A stretch of DNA of 64,000 nt from Apostichopus japonicus (taxonomy: Eukaryota; Echinodermata; Holothuroidea; Aspidochirotida; Stichopodidae): the NCBI RefSeq assembly GCF_037975245.1, contig NC_092576.1, positions 32,652,611-32,716,610 on the forward strand, in the 5' to 3' direction. Below, piece after piece: positions 1 to 10,701 of this stretch. Below the pieces are notes generated by a model that saw only the letters and a program-made list of their open reading frames with translations, was not told the DNA's origin and made no database searches. The translations under genes and the position numbers were made by a program. Within the stretch, counting starts at the first letter, position 1; every line of letters starts with the position of its first letter.

Positions 1-470
1 CATTTTATGTGTAGGCCTACTTTATTTAATTGAAGGATCTATTAATGTAGGCCTGATGCTATAGTTGTGCGTCTGTAATCTAGCCTAGCCAGGACTGTGA
101 TGTGTGCTTTTCGTTTGTATGACTAAAGTAGGACTAGTAGTATGAGGTGTAAAATAAACAAGTGTAATGACAGGTTTTCAGCTAGTTTTCTATGCATTTC
201 AGGTGTGAAGATAAACGTTAATGTCACTAACTAACGCATACTCTAATTCATTACCTGATATCCATTTTGTTCCTCGTATGCCTGTCAAAATCTGACATTC
301 TGAGTCGCTTCGTTTGTTCGCAACGAGCACAGTGTGCAAAGCTGCTATATATTGTGTGTGGTGTTTTTCGTGTTTCGCGCAACTGGTAACGACAACTGGA
401 CCTATTTTGATGCCCATGGTTTGCGTGTGACGTCACAAATCGCCAGTTGGCCAAACTCTCTCTATAAACG
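1..470. other. No recognisable gene
   Basis: I see no domain, no convincing exon and no element ends in this stretch. Short open frames on both strands overlap one another and look like chance. The word AGGCCTA recurs, as it does across the whole window. Confidence 0.5.
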
Positions 471-477
471 GCTCTGG

Positions 478-767
478 ACACTATCTAAGCGGAGCGCCAC
501 CACAGGTTGGCGCGTACAGAAATGTTTTGAGTAAAGATACTCCCTAGATCGCCGGAAGTGACCCTTCCCGGGCCTGGCTAATTCGCAGATAATCGAAGAA
601 TAAATAGGCACATCGCCAAATTACACCAACAAAATGTGACAAATGTTAATATGTAGATGAGAGTGCAATAAAAAAGTCAATAAACGCGCGCGAATAAGTA
701 AAAAGTGGTAAAGAGCTGAAAAGGGCGCTAGAGCATTCGCCCCCCTCACTGTATGGACGCTCCGCCA
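478..767 (-). mobile_element. hAT-like non-autonomous element, one end
   Basis: The right edge reads CGCTCCGCCACTG, which reversed is CAGTGGCGGAGCG, the terminal type found on the better-delimited elements at 29248, 49189 and 60657. The next inward bases (CCATACAGT then a G-run on the complement) match the left end at 60657. At 483-510 it contains the dispersed word AAGCGGAGCGCCACC followed by GGTTGGCGCG, seen again near 29327, 29490, 30107, 61470 and 63505. I cannot find the other end or the target duplication, so this is a partial call. Confidence 0.5.
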
Positions 768-1835
768 CTGATGTAGCCACCAAAGATCGCCCACAGTCCT
801 AGGTCATTCCCGACCATGATTGGATTTATGATGATATATATTGATATATGTATATATGTATGGATCGCCCACCAGTACGGTACCTATACGAGGTCGCATT
901 ATAGTACCTTTATTTGAAATCATATTCTTGAAAGTTTTCAGCAATCAGACAGGGAAGATATTCGTAATTCGAGAGGTAAATTAGTATAGATCCACAGTTT
1001 TGGTATATTAATAGGATATTATATTTGGATATCCGAATCGTTTAAGACTTGTTCAATATATTATCATATATATTCGTGGAGTGAATGAATGTGAAATTTT
1101 TTGTCACCTATAACTCAGTCAACGCGTGTGGGGATTTTAACGTTTTAAAAACGAGCAACATTTTCCCATTAAATTCCATTAACCAGCATATTATTGGAAA
1201 CTTTTTAGTAATCTTCCGGTAAGATTAATTGGGGGGGGGGGGGGGAGGTCTTTAAGTGTTTAAACCGATTACACGCAATATGCTATCCTGTTTAACAAAG
1301 CCTGCGTGAAATTTCCACGTACAGAATGGTCACTTGAGTACCGGTAACGAATAAAGAAAAGAAAAACGACCAGCATGTATCTGTATGTTTAATGGTACTC
1401 GATAACATGGATAACGAATAAGCCTTCGCTTGGACGTGCGAAATAAGTTTCTCTTGTTAGTTGCATCTCAGCATTTTCTATTTTGAATTTACTAGCGATA
1501 TCATAAAGAAAATATACTCGGGGGGTGGGGGGGGCGGCGGTCGCCCATTCCCGAAATGCGTCATGTTCCCCGACGATTCGGTCGAGTTCGAGACCAACCA
1601 CAGTTGGTTTCATAGCACAATTGTTTAAGGCGTTCATACACGCACACGCGTTATGATAGACCATATATAGTATATATATAGATACATTAGGGAGAGAAGA
1701 AAAATGGAAACGTAAACAAATGGAGTTGTTGGTGTAAGGGGTAGGGTGATGCGCACGCCCCATCCGAAATCCTCGATCCGTCACTGGCTACCCGGCCATG
1801 TGTTACTAATAGGGTTCAGTGCTGTAATGATGTCA
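768..1835. other. Non-coding; G-tract and a possible hAT end
   Basis: No supported gene. A G homopolymer lies at about 1231-1246 and a second G-rich run at about 1519-1535. The stretch ending near 1790 (GATCCGTCACTG) resembles a hAT-type terminus but has no visible partner. The 131-codon minus frame here has no recognisable motif. Confidence 0.4.
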
Positions 1836-2035
1836 CTGTTCCTCTTTCTCTTCCCGGTGTCTTGGCGTTTATATTGTACTCCCTCCTTTTCTCCCTTTTT
1901 CTCTCTTTCTTCTTTTTCTTTTCCCTTCCTTCCTCTCCTTCTCCTCTATTTTCCCCTCATTTTTCATTTTCCCCTCTTTTTTCTTTTATTGTTCTCTTTT
2001 TTCCCTCTCCTCTTTTTCTTACCCGCGCCCCAACG
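1836..2035. repeat. Dispersed pyrimidine-rich tract
   Basis: About 200 bases of almost pure C and T on the plus strand. The same order of words (GTTCCTCTTTCTCTTCCCG, then TTTTCTCCTTTT and CTTTCTTCTTTTTC) recurs at 30700-30795, so this is a dispersed repeat and not only low complexity. The open frames rich in Phe, Leu, Ser and Pro come from base composition. An hAT-like terminus (GGATACGCGCCTG) follows at about 2041-2054. Confidence 0.6.
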
Positions 2036-2207
2036 CCCCCTGGATACGCGCCTGTCCATATCAATGTGGAGGTACTAAATATGTACTGATGTGGTAATTT
2101 CAAGGCTCGCATCATTCTTAAAATTATGTCTACCCCTGCAGATTGACAATTTTGTCATAATGAGATAGGATGAACTATTTCATGGTGATTTATGTTGTAC
2201 AACTAAC

Positions 2208-3048
2208 TAGGGATGCACCGGATATCCGGTCCGGCCGGACTATCCGGCCGGATAGTGAGCAATTATCCGGTTCCGGTTCCGGCCGGATATTTTTCAAAAT
2301 CTGGCCGGATCTTTTTCAAAATCTGGCCTGAATTATTCCTTAAAAAGGTGTTGGTATTAACTTAAATCATTGTAAACTATTTCCAAAAATTAATAAAAAC
2401 ATTCAAAGTAAGGAAAAATTAGGTTTAACATGTTTAATTTAATTTTCTCCATGGTCTGACCCACTGTTTCTGAAGATCAACCAAAATAATACAAAGTACT
2501 GTAATAATATGAAGCTTTGTTTTATATTTTGTTTTTACAGATAATATTGCAGTGTAAAAATTTGTTACCAAATAATGAATAATAAAAGACAATTCTAAAT
2601 CCAGAATTCCAGATAGTAGTGTTATTACAACAATTAAATAATCTTTTTATACAGTATAAAGTATGAGATTTGTGAAATGTAGCTTCCCGTTTTAAAACAA
2701 ACTTCATAGGTAGTATATATGCAGTATTTTTCCAGCAAACAAATTTACATACTGTATCAAGCTTGTCAACAATTATATTGTAGTTATTTTATTAAAGAAT
2801 GTAGATTACACCAATTCAAGTAATATTTAATCTCATAAATGGGGTCTTAATTTCACCTTCTTTATAATATGCATATACCTCACCTAAGATTTGCTCCTTG
2901 TTTCATACTTCTACTTCTTATTAATGATTTTCTTTTGTGTAATGAAAAAATCCGGTTCCGGCCGGATTTTATCCGGCCGGATTTCATGTACTATCCGGCA
3001 AAATCCGGTTCCGGCCGGATCCAAAAATTTGGATCCGGTGCATCCCTA
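2208..3048. mobile_element. hAT-type MITE, complete
   Basis: Both ends are exact inverted copies of TAGGGATGCACCGGAT, and the element is bracketed by an 8-bp direct repeat CAACTAAC (2200-2207 and 3049-3056). The 8-bp duplication and terminal sequence fit the hAT superfamily. Sub-terminal regions hold many GGCCGGAT and ATCCGG words, a clustering often seen as transposase-binding repeats. The AT-rich interior (about 2330-2940) has no transposase, so it must be moved in trans. The 841-bp length and intact duplication suggest a fairly recent insertion. Confidence 0.93.
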
Positions 3049-3056
3049 CAACTAAC

Positions 3057-3660
3057 CAATCATTTGATATAGATTAATGGAAATGTAAGCTGCAGAGTTA
3101 GAATTACATCCAACAACTTGAAAACATAAACTGGTTTTGAATAGGTTTTTTTCCTCCAAAATTGGAGTTTACTTCAACACTTCGGGGATGAATGCATGAA
3201 CAGCACACTACTAGTGTGAGTACTGCAGACATCATATTAATTAATACCACAATAGAGGTTTCTTGATTCATATTGAAGACAAGTCTGTTCACTACTGCAG
3301 ATATGCAAAGTGAAATTAATACAGCAGTCAGGGAGGGGCTTGTCTCAATTTGTGAAGGACAGAAGAACTCAGCTTAAGCTGTGCAGACATCCTGAGCATT
3401 ACATGCAGTTACCATGACAAAGGTCGACTGACTCCTAATCTGAGTCTACTGTTCTGTTCGTACAGAAAGGCTCTCACCAAGAACTGACTCTGACATACTT
3501 ACTGCAAATACCACAATAACTGCCTGGAATATTTGTTCAGCTAGCTTCTGGCCATGTTAATCCTGCATAAAAAACATAGGGAAAAAGAATGCAGAATAGC
3601 AATTACACAGGAAATATTATTTATAATACCTGTTAAAGGCAATCCAATTAACCTGTCTTT
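3057..3660. other. No recognisable gene
   Basis: AT-rich sequence between the hAT MITE and the satellite block. I see no coding, RNA or repeat structure I can support. Confidence 0.4.
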
Positions 3661-3661
3661 C

Positions 3662-4372
3662 CAGTGAGTAGTATGTCCCTTTTACTGTACAGTATGTAGT
3701 TACCTGACCAGTACCAACTGTACACTAATAACTACAGCACATTGTATACAGTATGTGTAAACTATCCCATACTAACTATGTATCATACGGTGTATGTATA
3801 GTTACCTCGTACCTATACTGTAGGGTGATAACTTTAGCACATTGTATAAAGTATATGTAAACTATTACCTACTAACTACAGTATATAGCATACTGTGTAT
3901 GTAGTTACCTGGCACCTAGTGTATACTAATAACTATAGCACATTGTATATACAGTAAGTGTAAACTATCCCATACCAGTTTATAGCTCCATGCCCATACT
4001 AACTAAATAGCATACTGTGTGTGTAGTTACCTGGTACCTACTGTACAGTAATAACTATAGCACATTGCATACAGTTTGTGTCAACAGTCCCATACTAACT
4101 ATATAGCATACTGTGTAAGTAGTTAACTGGCTCCTACTATACAGTAATGACTGTCACAAATTGTAAACAGTTTGTTTAAACTCATCTTAAATCTCATACT
4201 AAGTACATAGCATACTGTGTATGTAGTAACCCAGTAACTATTCTGTACATTAATACGCATAGCACATTGTGTGCAGTTTGTGTTAACTATTCCATACTAC
4301 TACAGGTTATAGCATACTGTGTATGTAGTTACCTGATACCTACTGTACAGTAATAACTACATGTAGTGCATT
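3662..4372 (+). repeat. ~96-bp satellite block
   Basis: Degenerate tandem copies of a unit of about 96 bp with the anchor words CATACTGTGTATGTAGTTAC, CTGGTACCTACTGTACAGTA and AGCACATTGTATACAGTATG. About seven copies are visible. The same family fills 37937-38412, 38890-39967 and 45582-48430, with a short piece at 59738-59890. Copies here are more diverged than in the large array. Confidence 0.9.
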
Positions 4373-4911
4373 GGACAGGGAGCCATGTTTTGGTTGTACA
4401 TTTGTCCCTTTCGGCGTTCGTTGCTCTACCTTTTTACGTTATAATTGATACGAACACAAGACACATTAACGCTCTGTAGTTTCAAATGTAGAGTTTATAA
4501 CCGAAGATGCCGTTATAAGACGTGGTTGAGGTAATTAAGCTTTGGCTCATGTTAGGATAGGGAAGTATAAATGAGTTTGTGACCCATAATTCGTATTTTC
4601 GTTCGTACAACGTGGACCTAGTCTCAGCGTGGGTTAGCCTATCGTGTTATCGTATGGGTAGTCCTAGGTTTATTGTTTCCGAGAATGCATCACGACGGTA
4701 TTCAAGTTCAAATCGAGTAATTTCTAAAGCGTAATTTAGTTTTGTACTGTTAAATTATATTATCATAAGTTCACGCCTTGTTATTGTTGTATTATAGGGC
4801 ATCGTGCATCTAGGCTAAGCGTGCTTTACGGTAAATTGTTGAGTGTGTGTAATTTGCAATATTCCGAGAGAGCGCCCTTATGGCAAGCCGTTTTAGCATT
4901 TACCTCTCTAT

Positions 4912-5335
4912 TCTACTTAAGTAGAATTAATTCCACTTAAGTAGAATACAATTAAGCTTAAGTGAAATGAATTGCACTTAAGTAGAATTGCATTTTACTT
5001 AAGCTTAATTGTATTCCACTTAAGTGGAATTCATATTAGCTTAAGTTCAAACGGTTTTTGTCTACATCGTATTTTACTTAAGTAAAATACAATTCTACTT
5101 AAGTAAAATACAATTCTGCTTAAGTAAAATTCAATTCTACTTAAGTAAAATGCAATTCTGCTTAAGTAAAATTCAATTCTACTTAAGTAAAATGCTATTC
5201 TACTTAAGCAAAATGGCTTTTCAATTTCACTTAAGCTAAATTGCATTTTACTTAAGTGAAATAGAATTACGCTTAAGTGAAATGTGATTGGTCAATCTAT
5301 TTCACTTAAGTAAAATGCAATTTAGCTTAAGTAAA
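4912..5335. repeat. Left array of CTTAAG palindromes
   Basis: Units of about 20 bp of the form TTNNACTTAAGTNNAA alternate with spacers AATTG, AATTC or AATAC. The hexamer CTTAAG (or AGCTTAAG) occurs in nearly every unit. Single units are palindromic and the array is also inverted relative to 6245-6750, so several hairpin arrangements are possible. Confidence 0.85.
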
Positions 5336-5611
5336 ATGTGATTGGTCAATCAGTATATGCTACTCATTGCGTCACAATACTTGCCGCGAAGTCCGACCCT
5401 GTATACTATTTTAGGTACCTCACCACGTGTTCATCCGCTCAATAGGTTTACCATTGTCAGAGAAGAGGTAAAAGTACCTAACGTAAAGCTTCCTTAAGCA
5501 TGTTATCATTTACTGTCATCGTTTTTTCTGCCTTTATATGAAAGAGCATAATTTTAAGTACAGATGGTGTGAAAATAGGGAGGATCGAGGGTGATATAAA
5601 CCATTTTAAAA

Positions 5612-5876
5612 ATCTTTGGTTAAATGTTGATATTACTCCGAACGAGCATATGGAAGGGTTCAGTGTGATAAACTTGCTCCTCTTCTAGCTCATAATCTAA
5701 ACGGTCATGATATGGAAGTTTGCAAGTGCCATGATAGGCCACTAGAACACAGCTATCATGTGGTAGGTAGGATATACCAGATGAAAACTTCTATCTATGC
5801 TTTGGCAGGTCTTGAAAGTGATGAATTTAGTGTGTAAGTCAATGGAACAATTAATTGTGATGCGAGACCTATAGAG
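5612..5876. repeat. Dispersed segment shared with 58430-58690
   Basis: From GGTTAAATGTTGATATTACT to CAATGGAACAATTAATTGTG this aligns nearly end to end with 58430-58690. It lies in the unique middle of the foldback element. The second copy has no palindrome arms, so the segment is either an older mobile unit captured by the foldback element or a remnant of a related element that lost its arms. I recognise no protein in it. Confidence 0.7.
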
Positions 5877-6034
5877 TTACGTTCAAGACGTACTAGTTAC
5901 GTAACCATTTGCGGCCATTCCCCATTCTGTGATACTTATGCAGCTTTCGTTGTGTATATACGAACATAACACCATACTTAGCAAATGAAGCAAAGCTTTG
6001 TTTATCACTGAGTCTGAACGTTAGACATTTGGTA

Positions 6035-6175
6035 AATGCAGCCAGCCAATAAATCGTTGCAAACTGTTGCTGATGCAGTTGGAAAAGCACTTTTGAGGGC
6101 AAGGGAACGACTACAACACGACATACCACCAATCAGTGGTACTAGTATAGTAGAAGTATCACAAGGCATTGTACC
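6035..6175 (+). CDS. Possible short coding remnant inside foldback element
   Basis: A 46-codon plus-strand frame starts ATGCAGCCAGCC and ends TAA. Its translation is Ala/Lys/Leu rich with a basic helix-like stretch (GKALLRARERL). No family is recognised. Two longer minus frames overlap it; I see no reason to prefer any of the three, and none may be real. Confidence 0.15.
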
Positions 6176-6244
6176 ATGCATATAAACATTGCCCCCAGAC
6201 CAACCACTTCTCCGCACGAGGTAAATGTTATAACGGCTTGCCAT

Positions 6245-6752
6245 ATCCTTCAATTCCACTTAAGCTAAATTGTATTTTACTTAAGTAGAATTGAATTTTA
6301 CTTAAGTAAAATGCAATTGTATTCTACTTAAGTAAAATTGTATTCTACTTAAGTAGAATACAATTTAGCTTAAGTTAAATTCAATTTCACTTAAGCTTAA
6401 TTGTATTCTACTTAAGTAAAATACAATTTTACTTAAGTAAAATGCATTTAGCTTAAGTGAAAAAGAATGACACTTTTACTTAAGCTAAATTAAATTTTAC
6501 TTAAGTAGAATTGTATTTTACTTAAGTAGAATACAATTAAGCTTAAGTGAAATTGAATTTAACTTGAGCTTAAAAGAAAGTGGTAATTTTACTTAAGTGG
6601 AATACAATTAAACTTAAGTAAAATGCAATTCTACTTAAGTGCAATTCATTTTACTTAAGCTTAATTGTATTCTACTTAAGTGCAATTCATTTCACTTAAG
6701 CTTAATTGTATTCTACTTAAGTGGAATTAATTCTACTTAAGTAGAATAGAGA
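6245..6752. repeat. Right array of CTTAAG palindromes
   Basis: Mirror of the array at 4912-5335, with the same ~20-bp palindromic units. The outer ~150 bp is almost the exact reverse complement of the left arm. Confidence 0.85.
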
Positions 6753-6827
6753 GGTAAATGTTAAAACGGCTTGCCATACGCCCTCTTATAACAAACAAGA
6801 AGGCTGCGCCTCTGTTATCGTTGGCTA

Positions 6828-7133
6828 TCACTGATCTACACTAACTGGATAGGCTGCGCGTACGGTGATTGTATAGCGAGCCGTGAAGTCACCGGAATTA
6901 AAGGTGGGATCGCTCGTAATTTCCTCGTAAATTCTGTCCTTCACACCACCCGATTCAAAAATAATATCAATACTACCCTCTACCGGTTCGTCGCAGTTGT
7001 CTCGTAATTTCTCAGCAATCCCGTATTTACGGCTAGTAAGCAATAAACGGGTTCGGTTACTTGAACGGTGGCCTTGGCGAAATTCCTGCATAGTTTCTTG
7101 TCTGTGGCAGTACAGGGAGTTGTTATGGAACAA
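6828..7133 (-). CDS. Unknown ORF or terminal exon
   Basis: A 101-codon frame with balanced, protein-like composition, ending in the residues AAYPVSVDQ and a stop. The central part (EGSIDIIFESGG and onward) alternates hydrophobic and polar residues, loosely like an extracellular beta-rich domain such as SEA; that comparison is weak. The start codon lies inside a perfect 12-bp hairpin (7113-7140), so the true start may be elsewhere, for example an exon after the AG near 7092. About 30 bases coding for the C-terminus recur on the opposite strand at 31512-31543, there without the stop. I do not recognise the family. Confidence 0.3.
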   Translation of the reverse strand: MFHNNSLYCHRQETMQEFRQGHRSSNRTRLLLTSRKYGIAEKLRDNCDEPVEGSIDIIFESGGVKDRIYEEITSDPTFNSGDFTARYTITVRAAYPVSVDQ

Positions 7134-7140
7134 CTCCCTG
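7113..7140. repeat. Perfect 12-bp hairpin
   Basis: CAGGGAGTTGTT and AACAACTCCCTG are exact reverse complements separated by ATGG. A related hairpin lies at 7290-7318, and the facing inner arms (CAACTCCCTGGTCA against TGACCAGGGAGCTG) are inverted copies of each other. Confidence 0.85.
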
Positions 7141-7289
7141 GTCAGTAGTATGCGGTATTACGCCGCGTTTTCGTGTGTGTTGTGTGATACAAAACTCTGT
7201 GCTTTGTTTTACGTTCAGAACTTTTCACAACTAATGGGCTGTACAGTATAGGTTACGGTAGAGCTTTGCATCAAGCGTAATAGTTTGAC

Positions 7290-7318
7290 CAGGGAGCTGC
7301 TACTCTAGCAGTTCCCTG
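7290..7318. repeat. Second CAGGGAG hairpin
   Basis: CAGGGAGCTGCT and AGCAGTTCCCTG form a 12-bp stem with one mismatch around the loop ACTCT. Together with the hairpin at 7113-7140 it may bound a ~205-bp unit. No target duplication is evident. Confidence 0.7.
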
Positions 7319-7329
7319 CTTTTACTCTT

Positions 7330-9440
7330 TTAGGCCTACATGGTGAGCAGTCGAAGTCAAGAAACAGCTCAAGAAACTAATAGTTATGAACTTTATGTCT
7401 GATTCACGCTGACTGGTGTCACAAAAAGACAAACGCGAATGAGTGAAAAAATTGACTGAAGTGATATCAAAATTGGGTATCAAACGTAAAGTCAAGTCCG
7501 TCATGTGTGAACAATTGGTATTTCAGCCAATTTATTAATTAATTATATTGTATTAATTATACATAGACAGAGTCACAGCTTACATTGTATTTTATATATA
7601 AATTTTAGTTAAATATCAGGAGGGAAAGACAAAGCATTTAATGTCATATACCATATATAGATAAAATGTATATTTAATTATTTTTGGACTCCTGGCAACG
7701 GGCCCTTTAGGCGATCACAGAGCACTTGCCCTAGCTGCACCCCATCCTCTTAACCGGTGCACGTAAACCCTGTCCTTGCACCCTTTGACCCGAATTAAAA
7801 AATAACGAAACTTGAACGGAAAAGGGAAGGAAAATACGTTGCCATAAGGGGCGGCTCCACCCTCTTTAGAAAGGATTGGCAAAAAGGGAATAAGTACATG
7901 AACAATAAACTAATAGTTATTCCCATTGAAAAGTGTCTGAGCATCGGCCGTCAAAGCAAAAAACTTTTTTTTTCTAAATCACGTCAGTGTATTGCTTTCC
8001 AGCGTACTGTACTCCCAGAATTGACTATCCTGCTTCTTGTTCCGAACGGCTCCCAACGAAATGCCAAAAAGTCGGCAACGGGGTTGGGGTGGGTTACCCA
8101 GCTCCACCATGGGGCACCTCATCACGACTGACTCGAATTACAACTCGAAACTTTAACTGAAATTGGATTGAATTAAAAAATATATATACTAGCTGTCTGT
8201 ATGGATCATACTTATCTATACTATTGTGTGACCATATAGGCGTACGGGCTCTATATAGTCAACCAGGAGAGACTGGGGGGAAGCTTTTTTTCTTGCCACA
8301 GAAAATTAAACATTGCCCGGAAGTTCCTAGCACGATTAATTCATTTCAAACTTCGACGGCAATGAAGGACAAAGAGAACCATATAGGCCTATGCCTGACT
8401 ACAAGATCATTGAACCACCACGAACAACTCCGAATAATCTTCCATTTGCCGATTCATTACACTGGGAATAAGGGGTGGGGTGGGGCTTTCCATTTGATCC
8501 GCAAGTATATTGAACGGTCACCACAACAAGGGTGTATAGCTTGGGACTAGCACGGGGAGACTTGTCTACCTTGTGAACTTTTTTTGGGTTGAGATGCGGG
8601 GGGGGGGGGTCGACAAACTAAACCATGCAGGGTAAACAGAGGGGAGGAAAGAGGTCAAAAAAGAAAGAGTGAAAGACAGATGAAGGGATGAAGGAAGAAA
8701 GTAAAGAAAATGTGGAGATGGAGGCTAGGGGTAGAGATAGATATGATATGAAAATACAGAGAAAAAAAAACCAAGAGCAGAAAAATGGAGATCACTGGGA
8801 TACTGTCAAATACACAAGAAGAATATACAATCTAAATACTGGAATTAAATAATGCCCAACATAAATACAGCTTTATGACATCAACAAATCAAAGGGGAAG
8901 GATATAATGTTTCAAGGATGCTGGAAAATAAGACACAACAGAAGATGATTATGGTTTCTGATCTATTAGGCTTCTTCTCTCTACTGCTACCAGGATGTAA
9001 GAGACCACAGGGACTCGCACAACTCTTTAAGTTGTGATGACCTCTGACCCTTACTATGCCTAACTGTTATCTTGCCAGGAAATAAATACACCAGTGCATG
9101 CGAGGAGGTGAGAGACAGGACTGATTGATCGTGTCGATAGGGGTACATGTGATTCAAGAAGATAGATGTAAAATGTAGCATCGTTTGAACACTTCAATGG
9201 GATCCCCTCCCCCCACACCCTCCCCCACGTTCAAATCATATCCCCTCCTGGCAACGGAAATGAACACCAGTATAAATAAACCGATACAGATATTTATACA
9301 CGCTGTGCGTGTAGGCCTATATACAATTACACAAAGCTGGCCATTCTCTGATTGTTACTCCTTGATTGAATTTCCCCAACCTTGCCCACCTTGACTTAGA
9401 GGGTGGCCAAGCTCCTGATTCACAGTCATAGCTACTATCG
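7330..9440. other. No recognisable gene
   Basis: About 2 kb without a supported gene. It includes an AT-rich stretch at 7530-7680, a purine-rich tract at about 8630-8780 and a G-run at 8598-8609. The frames at 7898-8131, 8224-8550 and 9185-9394 show no motif and no splice context that I trust. Confidence 0.4.
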
Positions 9441-9539
9441 AACAAAATGGACGAAAGCAATTTATCTCAATCTGGTGATGCAGATGTATCATTAGCTGCT
9501 AATCCAACGTTTGTGAATGTCGCACAACCTGTCAACAAA

Positions 9540-10500
9540 AGTCTGGGAAAAGTGCTTGCCCCTGCCATATGTATGATCTCTTTTGTTCAGGATCATGTAA
9601 ATGTGGCAATGTGTATTCGTATAGTCTGAGGTGTCTCTCCCATGCTTCTCCATATCTAATCCTACTGGTGACATTGGACAGAACATTGGCAGATGGCTTC
9701 TTGAGAGGTGTTGAAGTAACTGGATCAGAAGTATCTGTAGAGATTACATAAAACAAGAGTAACTAGATTGCAAGTATCCTGCTATAGCTTCTATGGCTGT
9801 GACTAAAAATATACCTTTTGTTTAGAACTTATCACACTTATGCAGCACTGGAAACTGATATTTCAATTTAAATGGTGTCATTGAGTTTAGAGGACATTGA
9901 AGTTACAAGTATGTTGGTGAAACCAAGACCACCCTCAAGAAGCAGTTCTAGTCACAAGGCAATACCATTAAAATGGAGACTACAGTAGGCGAACACATTC
10001 AGCTCCCCAATCATACCATCAAAGACATGTCCCAACAGGTAACTGAATTCGTAGACTAACCATCTCAGACATAGTACACCACAGCAGAGATAGAGAGAGT
10101 GGACGGAGTGCCCTAGCACCATTCAACTGAATGGGCTCAATATACAGGAAGGACATGACTAACTTTATCCTGCTCCATCTCTGTATTCTGCTATAGTTTA
10201 TTTGCCCTCTCTCCTTACTTAATCCTCGCTTTGTACTCCACAGTTTATCTATATACCTCTGCTTTCACTGACTCCTTTTGTTCAATACACCATTAACTTC
10301 TTTCTTTGTGTTCACCATGTCCTCTCTGTTCCAGGCTCTATTGTGTCTCTTTAATTTACTGTTACTAGTCAGTTTGCCTCTAAAGAAGATCCTGATAATA
10401 TCATGCCCACTTACTTTTATAAATTCTCATACACATGTATGCTTTTTAGTGGATGAGCAATATGCTACCATTTTTTTCTTTTCTTTTGGAATTTAATGAG
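9540..10500 (+). pseudogene. Penelope-like element relic (GIY-YIG and 3' end)
   Basis: Decayed coding sequence matches the C-terminal GIY-YIG endonuclease of Penelope-like elements. Around 9565-9620 a Cys-Lys-Cys-Gly-Asn-Val-Tyr stretch matches the usual C-x-K-C-G-x-x-Y motif. Near 9900-9940 the residues KYVGETKTTLKKQF match the YVGET core, and then VGEHIQLPNHTIKD matches the conserved region that follows. Near 10080-10170 there is a weak match to the family tail. Stops and frame changes interrupt all of it. The 3' part (10377-10490) aligns with the Penelope 3' end inserted at 24519-24716, including GCCTCTaAAGAAGATCCTG and a tail with TAGTGGATGAGCA. The RT domain is missing. In life the element would integrate by target-primed reverse transcription; this copy is dead. 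Confidence 0.75.
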
Positions 10501-10598
10501 AATGAAATTGTATTTTTTCTCTGATCACATCAGATCAGATAAGATTAGCACTGCTCTTCCAGTATGTAATTCATGCAAGGATAAACATATAAATTTAC

Positions 10599-10699
10599 CT
10601 TCTCCTTTCTGAGTGTCAACTGATCTTTCTGTGGTGACAGCTGCTGAGAATGCCTCTGTTTGACTTTCAGCATCTTTCCGGAAAAGATGCATTTGACAC
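10599..10699 (-). CDS. Possible internal exon
   Basis: On the minus strand a T-rich tract runs into TATAG, and a 101-bp open stretch then ends at AAG before GTAAAT, giving plausible acceptor and donor sites. One frame reads CQMHLFRKDAESQTEAFSAA and continues with Val/Thr/Glu/Ser residues, a low-hydrophobicity, coiled-coil-like or disordered segment. I recognise no family and see no partner exon, so it could be chance. Confidence 0.3.
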
Positions 10700-10701
10700 C
10701 T

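Larger units (their letters stand above)
4879..6778. mobile_element. Foldback/TIR element with CTTAAG palindrome arms
   Basis: The ends are long inverted repeats beginning TATGGCAAGCCGTTTT. They continue through ATTTACCTCTCTATTCTAC into the palindrome arrays, so the inverted similarity exceeds 150 bp. A 6-bp direct repeat CGCCCT lies outside both ends (4873-4878 and 6779-6784). Each arm is an array of ~20-bp palindromes centred on CTTAAG. The middle (about 5345-6240) is unique sequence without a recognisable transposase, and part of it recurs at 58430-58690. The 6-bp duplication does not fit hAT (8) or Tc1/mariner (TA); I do not assign a superfamily. Confidence 0.85.

Noticed and set aside
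768-1300. Partner end for the hAT-like terminus at 767
   Set aside because: No CAGTGGCG-type inverted end with a matching 8-bp duplicate of ATGTAGCC was found in the window.
1746-2089. Phe/Leu/Ser-rich plus ORFs that look like membrane proteins
   Set aside because: They translate a C/T-rich dispersed tract that recurs at 30700-30795.
5031-5246. Minus ORF with repeated FYLSRI units
   Set aside because: It is a translation of the CTTAAG palindrome array.
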